This document shows, piece after piece, positions 46,358 to 56,800 of a DNA stretch of 64,000 nucleotides. The stretch is from Streptomyces bambusae (GTDB lineage: Bacteria; Actinomycetota; Actinomycetes; Streptomycetales; Streptomycetaceae). Each line of letters opens with the position of its first letter. Positions within the stretch are counted from its first letter, which is position 1. The position numbers and the translations under genes were made by a program. The stretch covers positions 33,321-97,320 of the forward strand of contig NZ_JAJAUZ010000031.1 in NCBI RefSeq assembly GCF_020532645.1, written 5' to 3'. Under the pieces are notes generated by a model. It was not told the origin of the DNA. It made no database searches and was given only the letters and a program-made list of their open reading frames with translations.

Positions 46358-46957
46358 ATGAACCGAGCACTGATCGTCATCGACGTCCAGGAATCCTTCC
46401 GCGCCCGCCCCCTGTGGGAGACCATCTCCGACCTGGACATCGCCGACCGGGTGGACCGGCTGGTCCGGCTCGCCCGGCAGGCCGGGGACCTGGTGGTGTG
46501 GGTGCTTCACTCCGAGCCCGGCAGCGGCGACGTCTTCGATCCGGCCCTCGGCCATGTCCGCCTGATGGACGGGTTGGAGCGGCTGGAGGGAGACCCGCTG
46601 ATCCACAAGACCTCGCACAACGCGTTCACCACCACCAACCTGCAGCAGCTCCTGACGGAGCGCGGCATCCACGAGCTGACCGTCTGCGGCATCCGCACCG
46701 AGCAGTGCGTGGAGACCACGACCCGCGTCGCGAGCGACTTCGGCTACCAGGTCACCTTCGTCATCGACGCCACCGCGACCAACCCCATCGCACACCGCGA
46801 CGCTCCCCCCGGGCAGACCGTCGCCGAACTGCTGTCGGACCCCCGTACGCTGAGCGCCGAGGAAGTCATCAGGCGGACCGAGTACGCCCTCGCCGGACGC
46901 TTCGCCACCATCGCCACGGTCGGGGAACTGGAGGCTGCGGCCCGGTCTCGGGCATGA
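46358..46957 (+). CDS. Isochorismatase-like cysteine hydrolase
   Basis: 199-aa hydrolase. The catalytic triad is visible: Asp9 (LIVIDVQ), Lys84 (LIHKTSHNAF) and Cys117 (CGIRTEQCVETT, with the family's cis-peptide before it). Such enzymes hydrolyse amides (nicotinamide, N-carbamoyl compounds) or isochorismate. No siderophore genes are present, so an amidase role is more likely. A GlxA-type regulator gene follows by 10 nt, a frequent pairing. Confidence 0.9.
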   Translation: MNRALIVIDVQESFRARPLWETISDLDIADRVDRLVRLARQAGDLVVWVLHSEPGSGDVFDPALGHVRLMDGLERLEGDPLIHKTSHNAFTTTNLQQLLTERGIHELTVCGIRTEQCVETTTRVASDFGYQVTFVIDATATNPIAHRDAPPGQTVAELLSDPRTLSAEEVIRRTEYALAGRFATIATVGELEAAARSRA

Positions 46958-46967
46958 TGACCGGATC

Positions 46968-47885
46968 GTGAGCCACATCGTCTTCCTGCTGGTGCCCGGA
47001 CTCCATCTGCTGGACCTGGCGGGCCCCGCACAGGTCTTCTCGACGGCCGCCGACTTCGGGCACCCCTACACGCTCGGCTACGTCGCCGAGCAGCCGCTGG
47101 TCCCCACGGCCCAGGGCCTGCCCCTGGCGGCCGGCCTCTCCTGGCCGGAGCTCGGCCCCGAGGACCTGATCGTGGTGCCCGGCTGGCGGGCGCACACCCT
47201 GGCCGACGGCCCTGTGATCGGTGCGGCCGCGCTGCAGGCCCTCCGGGACCACCACGCCAGGGGCGGGACCGTCGCCAGCGTCTGCGCGGGAGCGGATGCA
47301 CTCGGCCGGGCCGGCCTGCTCGACGGCCGCCGCTGCACCACCCACCACGACGTGCAGGACGAACTCGCACGCCGCCACCCCGGGGCGACGGTCGTCCGCG
47401 ATGTCCTGTACACCGCCGACGACCGGGTCGTCACCTCGGCCGGCATCGCCAGCGGCATCGACCTGGCCCTCCACCTGATCGCCACCCGGCACGGCCCCGC
47501 CGTCGCCGCCCAAGTGGCCCGGGACATGGTCGTCTACGCACGGCGCAACGGCCACGAACCGCAGGCCAGCGCGATGCTCCGGTACCGGTCCCACCTCGAC
47601 GACACCGTGCACCGCGCCCAGGACCTGCTCGACGCCCGCTTCGACCGGCCGCTGCCCCTGTCCGCCCTCGCCGCGGCGGTGGGCGTGAGCGAACGCACCC
47701 TCACCCGCCTGTTCACCCGGGCCACCGGCGGCCTCACCCCGCTGCGCTACCAGCAGACCCTGCGCCTCGAACGCGCCGAGCACCTGATCGGCCACGGCAC
47801 CACGGTGGATGCCGCCGCCCGCGCGGTCGGCTTCGAGGACCCCCGCATGCTGCGCCGCCTGCGGTCCCGCGAGATCGGCCGGTAG
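46968..47885 (+). CDS. GlxA-type transcriptional regulator (DJ-1/PfpI + AraC)
   Basis: 305-aa regulator. N-terminal DJ-1/PfpI-like domain (FLLVPGLHLLDLAGPAQVF, with the nucleophile-elbow-like SVCAGADALGRAGLLDG) and a C-terminal AraC-type double helix-turn-helix (ALAAAVGVSERTLTRLFTRAT and AARAVGFEDPRMLRRLR). GTG 46968 is 10 nt after the isochorismatase-like gene, so the pair is an operon; the regulator probably controls it. The last helix ends soon after the second HTH. Confidence 0.9.
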   Translation: MSHIVFLLVPGLHLLDLAGPAQVFSTAADFGHPYTLGYVAEQPLVPTAQGLPLAAGLSWPELGPEDLIVVPGWRAHTLADGPVIGAAALQALRDHHARGGTVASVCAGADALGRAGLLDGRRCTTHHDVQDELARRHPGATVVRDVLYTADDRVVTSAGIASGIDLALHLIATRHGPAVAAQVARDMVVYARRNGHEPQASAMLRYRSHLDDTVHRAQDLLDARFDRPLPLSALAAAVGVSERTLTRLFTRATGGLTPLRYQQTLRLERAEHLIGHGTTVDAAARAVGFEDPRMLRRLRSREIGR

Positions 47886-47967
47886 CAGTTCTGCCGTTCG
47901 GTCCGTGGCCGCCCGCTCCGCGGCCCCGGCGGGTCGGCGTGCGCTGCTCCGCGCACTCCCCCGCGGC

Positions 47968-48543
47968 TCACGGTGCGTCGGTGACCGCTGCCGCTGCCGC
48001 TGCCGCTGCGGGGGACGCCACCAGCAGGGCCACGGCTTTGCCGAGTTGTTCCCGTACCGCTTCGTCGCAGACCAGTCCGTCCGCATCGATCATCCGGCGG
48101 TCCACCGGCAGCCGCAGGCAGGCGGGCTCCACGATGTCGGCGCCGGTGTAGCGGAGTACTGTCCGCAGCGTGGCCTCCGCACCCTCGCCCCGCCCGGGTG
48201 CGGCCGCGTTGACCCAGGCGACGGCCTTGCCGGAGATCTCGGTCCCGCCGACCGTCCAGTCCAGCAGGTTCTTGAACGCGCCGGGCAGGGTGCCGGCGTA
48301 CTCCGGGGTGCAGATGAGCACCGCGGTCGCCGCGGCTATCGCCGCACGCAGCCCGGCCACCGCGGGCGGCAGCGGGTCCCGGTCGTCGTCGGGGTTGAAG
48401 TGGGGAAGGCCTGCCAGGCCGTCGTAGAGGACGGTGCGCACGGATGCGGGGGCCACGGCACGCGCGGTGCGCAGCACGGACTCGTTGGAGGAGCCGGCCC
48501 GGACGCTTCCGGAGAGCAGCAGGATCACTGGATCGATGGTCAT
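47968..48543 (-). CDS. NADPH-dependent FMN reductase
   Basis: 191-aa flavodoxin-like reductase. Flavin phosphate loop LLSGSVRAGSSNESVL and the family signature TPEYAGTLPGAFKNLLDW. The C-terminus ends in a run of alanines from a GCCGCT/GCCGCT repeat (47980-48007). It reduces FMN or quinone-like substrates in the cytoplasm. Divergent from the following MFS gene. Confidence 0.9.
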   Translation of the reverse strand: MTIDPVILLLSGSVRAGSSNESVLRTARAVAPASVRTVLYDGLAGLPHFNPDDDRDPLPPAVAGLRAAIAAATAVLICTPEYAGTLPGAFKNLLDWTVGGTEISGKAVAWVNAAAPGRGEGAEATLRTVLRYTGADIVEPACLRLPVDRRMIDADGLVCDEAVREQLGKAVALLVASPAAAAAAAAVTDAP

Positions 48544-48698
48544 CCGCCCAACTTACTTGGCTGTCACAGCTGTTGGCGTGGAGTCCGCCGACCTGCCCGG
48601 GAGGGGCACGGCGGCTCCGGAGATACCGGCGCCCTTCGCCCGTGCGTGGCCGCCCGGTTCCGCGGTGGCGGGTGTCGACCGGAGGTACGGTCTGCTGC

Positions 48699-49889
48699 AT
48701 GGAAGATCGTCGGGGTTGGTCGCAGTGCCTGCTCGCGGGAGCGGTGTTCGTCGTGTGCATGGCCGGCACCACCCTCCCGACGCCGCTGTACCTGCTCTAC
48801 GAGGAGAAGTTCGGCTTCTCCGGGCTGACGGTGACGGTCGTGTACGCGGTGTACGCCTTCGGGGTCATGGCCGTGCTGCTGCTCGCGGGCAACGTCTCGG
48901 ACGCCGTCGGACGCCGGCCGGCCCTGCTGTGGGGACTCGGCTTCGCGGCCGCGAGCGCCGTCAGCTTCCTGGCCGCGGACGCTCTCGGCTGGCTCTACGC
49001 CGGCCGACTGCTGTCCGGGCTGTCGGCCGGCCTGTTCACCGGGGCGGCCACGGCGTACGTGATGGAACTCGCGCCCCCGGGCGGCCGGGCGCGGGCGACG
49101 CCGGTCGCGACGGCCGCCAACACGGGCGGTCTGGGGTGCGGGCCCCTGCTGGCCGGGGTGCTGGCGGAGTACGCCGCCCACCCCCTGGTGGTGCCCTTCG
49201 CCGTCCACCTCGCCTTCCTGGCCGTGGCGGCCGTCGTCCTGGTGCGGCTTCCGGAGACCGTGACGGACCGGCGGCCCGCGGCAAGCGTACGACCCTCCGG
49301 TCTTGCGCTGCCCCCACAGGTCCGGGCGGTGTTCGCACCTGCGGCGATCGCCTCCTTCGTCGGCTTCGCGCTGTTCGGCTTGTTCGCCTCGGTGAGTCCC
49401 GCCTTCCTCGCCGGCTCCCTCCACGTCGACCACCGTGCGGTGAGCGGCCTGGTGGTGGCCCTGGCCTTCTTCTCCTCGATGCTCGGGCAGCTGGGCGTCG
49501 ACCGTGTCGGCGTGGCGCGCTCCCTGCCCGTGGGCTGCGCCGTCCTGTTCGCCGCGCTGGCCCTCCTGGCCGGGGCGCTGTGGACGGGCCTCCTCGCCCT
49601 CGTCGTCCTGTCGGCCGTCCTCGGCGGGATCGGCCAGGGCCTGGCCTTCCGCGCCTCCCTGACGACGGTGGCAGCGGCCGCACCGGCCGACCGGCGCGCC
49701 GCGGTGCTCTCGGCGCTGTTCGTCGTCGCGTACACGGGCATCTCACTCCCGGTGATCGGCGTGGGCCTGCTCTCCGACCGGTGGGACCTGGAGCGTGCGG
49801 GCTTCGTCTTCATCGGCTGCATGCTGCTGCTCGTCAGCGCGGCCGGCGCCTACCTGCTGTACCGGCCGGCGGGGACGGAACGGCAGTGA
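48699..49889 (+). CDS. MFS transporter
   Basis: 396-aa, 12-helix transporter. Motif A appears as LAGNVSDAVGRRPALLWG between helices 2 and 3, and TAYVMELAPPGGRARATPVATAANTGGLGCGPLLAG in helix 4-5 is typical of drug efflux members. ATG 48699 chosen; GGAGG lies 13 nt upstream. Longer in-frame extensions overlap the divergent FMN reductase gene and look non-coding. Confidence 0.88.
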   Translation: MEDRRGWSQCLLAGAVFVVCMAGTTLPTPLYLLYEEKFGFSGLTVTVVYAVYAFGVMAVLLLAGNVSDAVGRRPALLWGLGFAAASAVSFLAADALGWLYAGRLLSGLSAGLFTGAATAYVMELAPPGGRARATPVATAANTGGLGCGPLLAGVLAEYAAHPLVVPFAVHLAFLAVAAVVLVRLPETVTDRRPAASVRPSGLALPPQVRAVFAPAAIASFVGFALFGLFASVSPAFLAGSLHVDHRAVSGLVVALAFFSSMLGQLGVDRVGVARSLPVGCAVLFAALALLAGALWTGLLALVVLSAVLGGIGQGLAFRASLTTVAAAAPADRRAAVLSALFVVAYTGISLPVIGVGLLSDRWDLERAGFVFIGCMLLLVSAAGAYLLYRPAGTERQ

Positions 49890-50060
49890 CAGGCTCCGGG
49901 TCCCACGTGCTCGGGGCCGGGGCATTCCCGGTGACGGTGCCGGGACCCGGGCGCCCTCGTGGCCGGTCGGGTCCACCGGGCGGGGTGCACGGAAGCACCT
50001 CCTGGAAGCACCTCCCGGAAGCGCCTGCCGGAGGCGGTCGCGGCCGATAGGTTCGGGCCC

Positions 50061-50552
50061 ATGAGAGCCGACCCGTTGGACGCCTTACGCGTCGAAGTGG
50101 AGCAGTACATCGCCGCCCCGCCCGAGCAGGTGTGGGCCATGCTGACCGACGTCCCGGAAATGGCGCGTTGGAGCCCCGAGGTGGTCGAGGCCAGCTGGCT
50201 GGACCGGCCCGTGTCCGAGGGGGCACGGTTCCGGGCGACGAACCGGCGGGGCGGGATGGAATGGAGCGTCACCTGCCACGTCCTGGCCTCCGAAGCGCCC
50301 ACCCGTTTCGTGTGGTGCGTCTCCGACCCGGCCAGCCCCTCGTCGACCTGGAGCTACGACCTGGCGCCGCGCGAGGCGGGCACCCTGGTCACCCAGCGGT
50401 TCCAGCACGGGCCGGGCGCCAGCCTGGTCCGTGAGATGGCTTCCGCTCGCGGCGCCGACGCCGACGGGATCGTCCGGTGGCGTGCGGAGATGCTCGCGGC
50501 CGACATGGCAGGCGTACTGGCCCGCGCGGCGAACGTGCTGGAGGAGGGATAG
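50061..50552 (+). CDS. SRPBCC family protein (polyketide cyclase-like)
   Basis: 163-aa START/Bet v1-fold protein. The family start is VEVEQYIAAPPEQVWAMLTDVPEMARWSPEVV; strands WSVTCHVLASEAPTRFVW and STWSYDLAPREAGTLVTQRF follow, then a C-terminal helix that caps the hydrophobic pocket. It usually binds or carries a hydrophobic ligand. Ends right at a strong hairpin. Ligand unknown. Confidence 0.85.
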   Translation: MRADPLDALRVEVEQYIAAPPEQVWAMLTDVPEMARWSPEVVEASWLDRPVSEGARFRATNRRGGMEWSVTCHVLASEAPTRFVWCVSDPASPSSTWSYDLAPREAGTLVTQRFQHGPGASLVREMASARGADADGIVRWRAEMLAADMAGVLARAANVLEEG

Positions 50553-50591
50553 CGGTCAGGGGCGGTCTCTCGGAGACCGCCCCTGACCGCT
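50551..50591 (+). terminator. Perfect 19-bp hairpin terminator
   Basis: Arms 50551-50569 and 50573-50591 pair perfectly around a TCG loop, starting inside the stop codon of the SRPBCC gene. A short tandem repeat of CCACCGCTC follows (50588-50620). It can also end transcription from the leftward genes. Confidence 0.9.
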
Positions 50592-50653
50592 CCACCGCTC
50601 CACCGCTCCACCGCTTCGCCCCTGAGCCACTGGGCACACGGCGCCCGGGGTCG

Positions 50654-50962
50654 TCAGTCGCGGTGCGGGAGGGCGCGCAGGATGCGGGCGCCCGGGTGGA
50701 GCCGGGTCGCGGCCGCGGCCGCACAGGCTCCGATCGCCACGGCCGCCCAGACGGGGACCGGAGTGAGGGCGCGCAGGGTGAGCGCGGTCGTCGTGAGGAC
50801 GGCCAGCAGGACGGCGAGTTCCACGGCGGCCGTCCTGCGCCCGCCGGGTCCGCGCTCGCCCTTCCAGCCCAGGGCCCTCCCGGCGCAGGACCCACCGGTA
50901 CGCCTCCCGCCGGGCCGCCTCCCCGGCCGCCCTTCAGCCCGCTCGTCCCGCGCGCCGGTCAC
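50654..50962 (-). CDS. Small membrane protein coupled to the DNRLRE gene
   Basis: 102-aa protein starting GTG 50962, which overlaps the stop of the upstream secreted-protein gene (GTGA). The first 40 residues are Arg/Gly-rich and cytoplasmic; two hydrophobic segments follow (VELAVLLAVLTTTALTLRAL and WAAVAIGACAAAAATRL). Translational coupling suggests a function tied to the large protein, perhaps immunity or a membrane partner. No family recognised. Confidence 0.65.
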   Translation of the reverse strand: MTGARDERAEGRPGRRPGGRRTGGSCAGRALGWKGERGPGGRRTAAVELAVLLAVLTTTALTLRALTPVPVWAAVAIGACAAAAATRLHPGARILRALPHRD

Positions 50963-53655
50963 GACAGCTGTCCCATCAGGCAGCCCGCGGCCGCGACCGA
51001 GACGAAGCCCCAGGGACCGCCGGCGAACTTCACCATCCGCAGTCCGGCGCGGGCACGCTGGATGTTGACGGAGACGTGGTGCGACTGGACGGGCACGTAG
51101 GCGGCGAGGGCGCCGACCCCGCACTTCTTCGCGGCGTTCTTGACGACCCGTCCGATCTTCTTCCACTTCCAGCTGAACGGGTTCCACCAGGGGTCGGCGA
51201 CCACGGGGAAGGCCGTGTTCGCGTCGAAGCCCACCGTCTGGATCAGGGTCTGTCCCTCCAGGCGGTAGGACGTGGGCACCGGCCTGCCGTGCGCGTCCTT
51301 CGCCCAGGGGGCGTTGATCGCGGCGACCGGCTCGTCCGGGTCTGCGGAGACGATCACGATGGAGCCGTCCGGCTGCTCGCGCAGCGCAGCGCCGGGCGCC
51401 AGGGTGATCGGCACCCGGTACTCGCGCGGTGCGGTGGCGTTCTTGATGACCTGGAGGGTCCGGCTGCCGCCCGCGAGGGTGGGCTGGACGACGGTGTCCA
51501 CGGGGGAAGCGGCGTCGGCGTGGACCACGCTGCCGTTGAGGTTGACGCCGCGCTGCGGGCCCGCCCCCGATCCGATGCCGACGCCGGCGATGTCGTCCGG
51601 CTTGACCTCGATGCTGCCCCGGGCGTCCCAGGGGACGGTGACCGTGCCCGTCGCCGTCTGCGCGATGGCCGCGAACCGGGTGTCGCTGGTGGTGGCCGGG
51701 GTGATGTCGGCGGCGTCGAGGGCCGCGTTGGCCGCCCCGAGGGCTTCGATCGCCGGGCCCGGGCGCCAGGCGGTGTCCACGGTGAAGGTCACCGGGTCCG
51801 ACCAGCCGTTGGCGTAGTGCAGGCCGTCGTAGGCCGTCGTACGGAAGGTGTACGCGCGGCCGGACGACAGTTTGCCGGCCGGCACCTTGGCCGCGGCCGT
51901 CTCGCCGGAGCGCACGAACGGCGAGTTGAACAGGGCGACCACCTCACCGGTGGCCTTGTCCTTGACTTCGAAGGTGCCCTGGACGCTGTCGTCCTCGTTG
52001 ACGTCCTCGGTGGTGAACCGGAGGGTGGGAGTCAGGCTGTTGACCTTGTAGACGCCGCCCTCGCTGTGGAAAGGAGCGCCGGCCTGGAGGTTGGCGCCGT
52101 TCCTGGGACGGTAGTTGAAGGTGACGGTCAGCTGCGGGACCTTGTCCTCCGTGGTCTCGGAGGAGTGGAAGCGCTTCCACGCGTACGTGTCCGACTCGTC
52201 GACGGCCTTGAGGGCCACCGATCCGGTCGCCGCCTTGGCACTGGCCCAGGTCTTCGCCAGTTCGGTGACGTCGGCGGTCACGCGGCCCGCGTTGTTGCAG
52301 GCGCCGCTGCGGGTCTCGGTGGAGGTGGCGGCCTTCTGGCGCAGTGCGGGCTGCTTGGTCCAGCGGCTGGAGGTGTCCGCCGGGTCCGCCGCCCACACTT
52401 CCCAGCCGCGCTTCTCGCAGGACCAGGAGTGGTAGTTGTACAGCGACAGCTTCGCGTCCGTGACCAGGGCGTCCGCGAACTGGCCGGTCTCCCAGGTGAT
52501 GAAGGAGCGGGCGGTGCGCTTGGTGCCGCCCGCGTGGTCGCCGGGCCAGCCGATCTTGAGGTCGGTGGAGGCCGACTGGTCGGTGGTGTCGCCGCCCTGG
52601 ACGAAGGTGTCGAACAGGACCGAGAGCGTGTCGGTGGCCGGGTCGATGGTCACCGGGTACTTCGTCGCGGGGTCGGTGAGGAACTTCCGGTCCGGGGTGA
52701 GCCTCAGCTCGACCGTGTCCCCGTCCTGGGCGACCGTCATCGGCACCCGGGCGGTGCGCTTGCGCTCCCCGGACCGCTCGTCGACCTGTGCGTCCCACAT
52801 GACGGGCGCGGGCATGGTGGCGACCGGCTCGCCGCTCTCGCGGTCGGCGAACACCACGGAGTCGTCCGGCTGCTGGGTTGCGGTCAGCCCGGGGATCCGC
52901 AGCGGCAGCGTCATCGGTGCGCCGCCGTCGGCCGGCCGCTGCTTGAGGCTGAGGAACTGCTCGAAGCCGGTACGGGTGGCGTCGACTACGAGGTCGGCGC
53001 CGGGTACGGCATCGCGGTAGGTGGCCTTGGGGCCGTCGAGGACCGGGGCGGGCAGTCCGCCCTTCCACTGCACGCCGATGGTGTCGTCGCCGGTGCCGAG
53101 GGTGATCAGGTCCCGGGCCGCGGAGGCGGGGGCCTCGGCCGCGGCCCGCGCCGAGCGGGCCCGGGCGCCTCCGGGACCGGCCAGCCTCAGCTCGCCGGGG
53201 TGCGCTTCCGCCTCGACGGTGCCGTCGGCCCGGCGGTGCAGGGTGGCGTCCACCTCGGTCCACGCACCGTCCTTGAGTATCCGCACCGGGCCGCCCGAGA
53301 CCGTCGTGGTCAGGGTTCCCTCGGGGTTGGCCCAGGTGGTGGAGGTCTCGGTCCGCCGGTCGAGGACCTCGACCTGACGGCCGTACACCTCGGCGGCGAG
53401 CAGGGCCGATTCCGCGGTGGTGGCCTCGGTGACGGGCCCGCCCAGCGGGTCCTTCGCGCGTACGGCCTCCCGTACGGCGGCGGCCGCGTCGTGCGTGCCG
53501 GGCCTTCCGGCCGACGGGGCCTGGGGCGTGGCGCCCGGGCCGGGCTGCTCCGCCGCAACGGCCGGGGCGGCCGGGCCGAGCAGGGCGAGCGCGGTCAGCG
53601 CCGAGACGCCCCCCACCGCGATGGATCCGGAGTATCTACGCCGTATCGACGACAT
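50959..53655 (-). CDS. Secreted DNRLRE domain protein
   Basis: 898-aa exported protein. Signal peptide RRRYSGSIAVGGVSALTALA with cleavage near AVAAEQ. N-terminal part (about 90-330) is beta-rich and like the N-termini of wall-associated/Rhs proteins (GAWTEVDATLHRRADGTVEA). A DNRLRE-type carbohydrate-binding domain lies near 360-530 (SLYNYHSWSCEKRGWEVWA), then a fibronectin-like region (about 545-660). The C-terminal 70 residues differ: Trp/Lys-rich WWNPFSWKWKKIGRVVKNAA, then a Gly-rich hydrophobic end GGPWGFVSVAAAGCLMGQLS. ATG 53655 gives a clean signal peptide. The tip plus coupled membrane gene recalls effector-immunity pairs, but no toxin family was recognised. Confidence 0.8.
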   Translation of the reverse strand: MSSIRRRYSGSIAVGGVSALTALALLGPAAPAVAAEQPGPGATPQAPSAGRPGTHDAAAAVREAVRAKDPLGGPVTEATTAESALLAAEVYGRQVEVLDRRTETSTTWANPEGTLTTTVSGGPVRILKDGAWTEVDATLHRRADGTVEAEAHPGELRLAGPGGARARSARAAAEAPASAARDLITLGTGDDTIGVQWKGGLPAPVLDGPKATYRDAVPGADLVVDATRTGFEQFLSLKQRPADGGAPMTLPLRIPGLTATQQPDDSVVFADRESGEPVATMPAPVMWDAQVDERSGERKRTARVPMTVAQDGDTVELRLTPDRKFLTDPATKYPVTIDPATDTLSVLFDTFVQGGDTTDQSASTDLKIGWPGDHAGGTKRTARSFITWETGQFADALVTDAKLSLYNYHSWSCEKRGWEVWAADPADTSSRWTKQPALRQKAATSTETRSGACNNAGRVTADVTELAKTWASAKAATGSVALKAVDESDTYAWKRFHSSETTEDKVPQLTVTFNYRPRNGANLQAGAPFHSEGGVYKVNSLTPTLRFTTEDVNEDDSVQGTFEVKDKATGEVVALFNSPFVRSGETAAAKVPAGKLSSGRAYTFRTTAYDGLHYANGWSDPVTFTVDTAWRPGPAIEALGAANAALDAADITPATTSDTRFAAIAQTATGTVTVPWDARGSIEVKPDDIAGVGIGSGAGPQRGVNLNGSVVHADAASPVDTVVQPTLAGGSRTLQVIKNATAPREYRVPITLAPGAALREQPDGSIVIVSADPDEPVAAINAPWAKDAHGRPVPTSYRLEGQTLIQTVGFDANTAFPVVADPWWNPFSWKWKKIGRVVKNAAKKCGVGALAAYVPVQSHHVSVNIQRARAGLRMVKFAGGPWGFVSVAAAGCLMGQLS

Positions 53656-53848
53656 GCAGGTCCTTGCTTGTACGACAGGTCCGCGCCGACGGGGCCGGGC
53701 GGGCCTGATCAACTTTGGTTGACCTGCAAGATCAAAGCAGAGGTAAAACGGAGGTAAGCAGGGGCTAAAGTCCTTCAAGGGACGGTCAATGGACCCCAAC
53801 CGGCGGGCCGAACGGTCCCGGCCGGCTTTCCCCGTACCGCGCCTTCCG

Positions 53849-56800
53849 TCAGTGGTCGGGTCCCCACCTGATGATCTCCAGGTCGACGTCATCGAGGTCC
53901 ACGAGGCCTACGACGGAGCGCAGGAGGTCGGTGATGGCCTGCTCGGCGCCCGCTGCATCTCCCGCGGCACCGCGCCAGAGAGCGAGGTTGTACCGGGTGG
54001 TGTGGAGGTCCGGATGGTCGGGGCCGAGCACCCGGAGCTGATCGGTCAGCAACTCGGCGAAGGCCTGGGCAGCGCCGGCCGCATCCCCGGCCTGCCCACG
54101 CCACGTCGCGAAGTTGGCCCGCGTGGTGTGCGTGTTGGGGTGGTCGGCACCCAGCACCCGCAGATGATCGCTCAGCAGCTCGGCGAAGGCCTGCGCGGCG
54201 CCGGCCGCATCACCGGCGGCCCCCTGCCAGAGAGCGAGGTTGTTCCGGGCGGTGAGCGTGTGGGGGTGGTCGGGACCCAGGACCCGCACCGTGGACTCCA
54301 GAAGGTCGGCAAAGGCCTCCGCCGCGCCGGTCATGTCCCCGGCGTGCCCGCGCCAGGTGGCGAGGTTGTTCCGGGTGGTCAGCGTGTGAGGGTGGTCTTC
54401 GCCCAGAACGCGCTCCCGGTCCTCCAGAAGCTCGGCGAAAGCCTGCGCGGCGCCGGCCGCATCGCCCGCCTGCCCCCGCCAGGTGGCCAGATTGTTCCGG
54501 GCAGTCAGGGTGTTGGGGTGGTCAGGACCCAGGACCCGCACCGTGGACTCCAGAAGGTCGGCAAAGGCCTCCGCCGCGCCGGCCGCATCGCCCGCCTCCC
54601 CCCGCCAGAGGGCAAGGTTGTTCCGAGTGGTCAGGGTGCGGGGGTGGTCTTCGCCCAGAACACGCTCCCGGTCCTCGAGAAGCTCGGCGAAAGCCTGCGC
54701 GGCGCCGGCCGCATCACCCGCCTCCCCCCGCCAGGTGGCGAGGTTGCCCCGAGCAGCGAGGGTGTACGGGTGGTCGGGGCCCAGAACGCGCTCCCGGTCC
54801 TCCAAGAGGTCGGCGAAAGCCTGCGCGGCGCCGGCCGCGTCACCCGCCTCCCCCCGCCAGAGAGCGAGGTTGTTGCGAACGGTCAGCGTGTTGGGATGGT
54901 CGGGACCCAGCACACGCAGCTGATCGGTCAGCAGGTCGGCGAAGGCCTGGGCGGCGCCGGCCGCATCCCCGGCGTGCCCACGCCACGTCGCGAGGTTGCC
55001 CCGCGTGGTGTGCGTGTGGGGGTGGTCGGGACCCAGCACCCGTATCTGATCGGTCAGCAGGTCGGCGAAGGCCTGGGCGGCGCCGGCCGCGTCACCCGCC
55101 TCCCCCCGCCAGAGGGCAAGGTTGTTCCGGGCGGTGAGCGTGTGAGGGTGGTCCTTTCCCGACAGGCGCTCCCGGTCCGTCAGGAGCTCGCCGAAGGCCT
55201 GCACGGCGCCGGCCGCATCCCCGGCCTGCCCACACGACGTCGCGAGGTTGCCCCGCGTGAACAGGGTGTCGGGGTGGTCGGGGCCGAAGCGGCTGCCAGC
55301 GATGCGAAGGAGCCATTGGAAATGGTCGATGGCAGCAGCGGCTTGTCCGGATTCTCCGAGGCTTCTTCCGTGGAGATACAGCACTCTGTGTGCCTCCGAC
55401 CGGTACAGGGCGCCTTCCGCATGACGGGTGAGGGCGGCGGTGTTCGTACGGAGACTCTGGGCCAGGTCGGTGTCGCGCTCGATCTCGGGCCAGGCGTCGA
55501 CGAGGGCGTCGGCGGCGCTGCGAGCGGCCTGGTCGTGCTGGTGGGGGCTGAGGGTGTCGCGGGTGGCGCGCTGGACGAGCTGGTGGATGCGGACGGATTG
55601 CCGGAGGGTGCCTGGCTGGTGGTCGATGAGGCTGAGCCGGTCCAGAGCGCGCAGGGCGCGCACTGCTTCCGTGGCGGATACGGGGGCTTCCTGCCGTGCA
55701 GGGTCGGTTGCGGTGCGGTGCACGGCAAGGTACGCGCGGGCCGCCTGACTGGTGAGGACGTCTTGGGGGATGCCGTTGGCATCGAGGAAGGCGGCGAGGT
55801 GGAGCATGGGGCGTGCCAGGCCCGCGGGGCGAAGAGTGTCGGCACGCTCCATCGACAGGGACCAGGAGGCGGCGAGGGCGGTGGCTTGCTCGTCGGGCAG
55901 TGCGTCGGGGGTGAGGTGATCGAGCACGGTGGCGCGGTCGGCCAGCAGCTGACGGTACGAGGCCGCGGTCTCGCCCGAGTCGACGAGGTAGGCGGTGGCC
56001 TGGGCCAGGGCGAGAGGCAGGTGACCGAGGTCATCGGCGAGGACTGCGAGCTGGTCGGCCGGCTCGGTGCGGCCCTGGGCGTTCAGGGACGCGGTGAGGT
56101 AGGCGACGGACTCTTGCGGGGTGAACAGGCCGACCTCGACACGGCGGCGGCCTTCGCCGAAGAGGGCGGCGTCCCGGCGGCGGGTGGTGAGGAGCGTCCG
56201 GCCGTGCGGGCCGGCGGGCGGCCACAGGCTGAAGCGGCGGGCGGGGTCGTCCTGGTGGACCACGAGGTCGCGCGGATCGGCAAGGTCGTCGAGGACGATC
56301 AGCCACCGGCACGGTCGCTGCCCGGGTTTGGGAGCCAGCCAGGCCAGGAACTGGCGCGCGGCCTGTTCGGGGTTGTCGGGGTCGGCGCGGCACAATTCGA
56401 CACCCGCCTGGGCGAATCCGCTCACGACGGCCGCCTGCGTGCCGGCGGTGACCCAGACCAGGACGTCCAGACTGCCGTCGGCCCAGGCGGCGCGGGCGTA
56501 GTCGGCAGCGAGTTGGGTCTTGCCGACCCCGCCCATCCCGGTCAGCACCTGGGAGAGTACGGCGGTGCCCCCGCCTTCGACCGCGGTCCGCAGGCGGTCC
56601 GCCTCCCTGCGGTGCTGGAACGACCGCGCCGGAGAAGGGACCACGCCCACCTGATGCGGCCAGGGAGCCGGCTCCCGCAACGGACGCTGCTGCACGCTGA
56701 GCGTGTGAACGTAGCCGCTGATGGACGTGCCGCCGTGCGTGGCCGTCGCATCGCCGGTACCCGACAGCCGTACCGCCGCGGGGACTCCGCCGCTTCCCGG

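Noticed and set aside
47980..48007. GCCGCT microsatellite
   Set aside because: It simply encodes the poly-Ala C-terminus of the FMN reductase; such runs are common in high-GC genomes.
51076..53757. 893-codon open frame antisense to the DNRLRE gene
   Set aside because: No motif; the minus-strand protein has a signal peptide and known domains.
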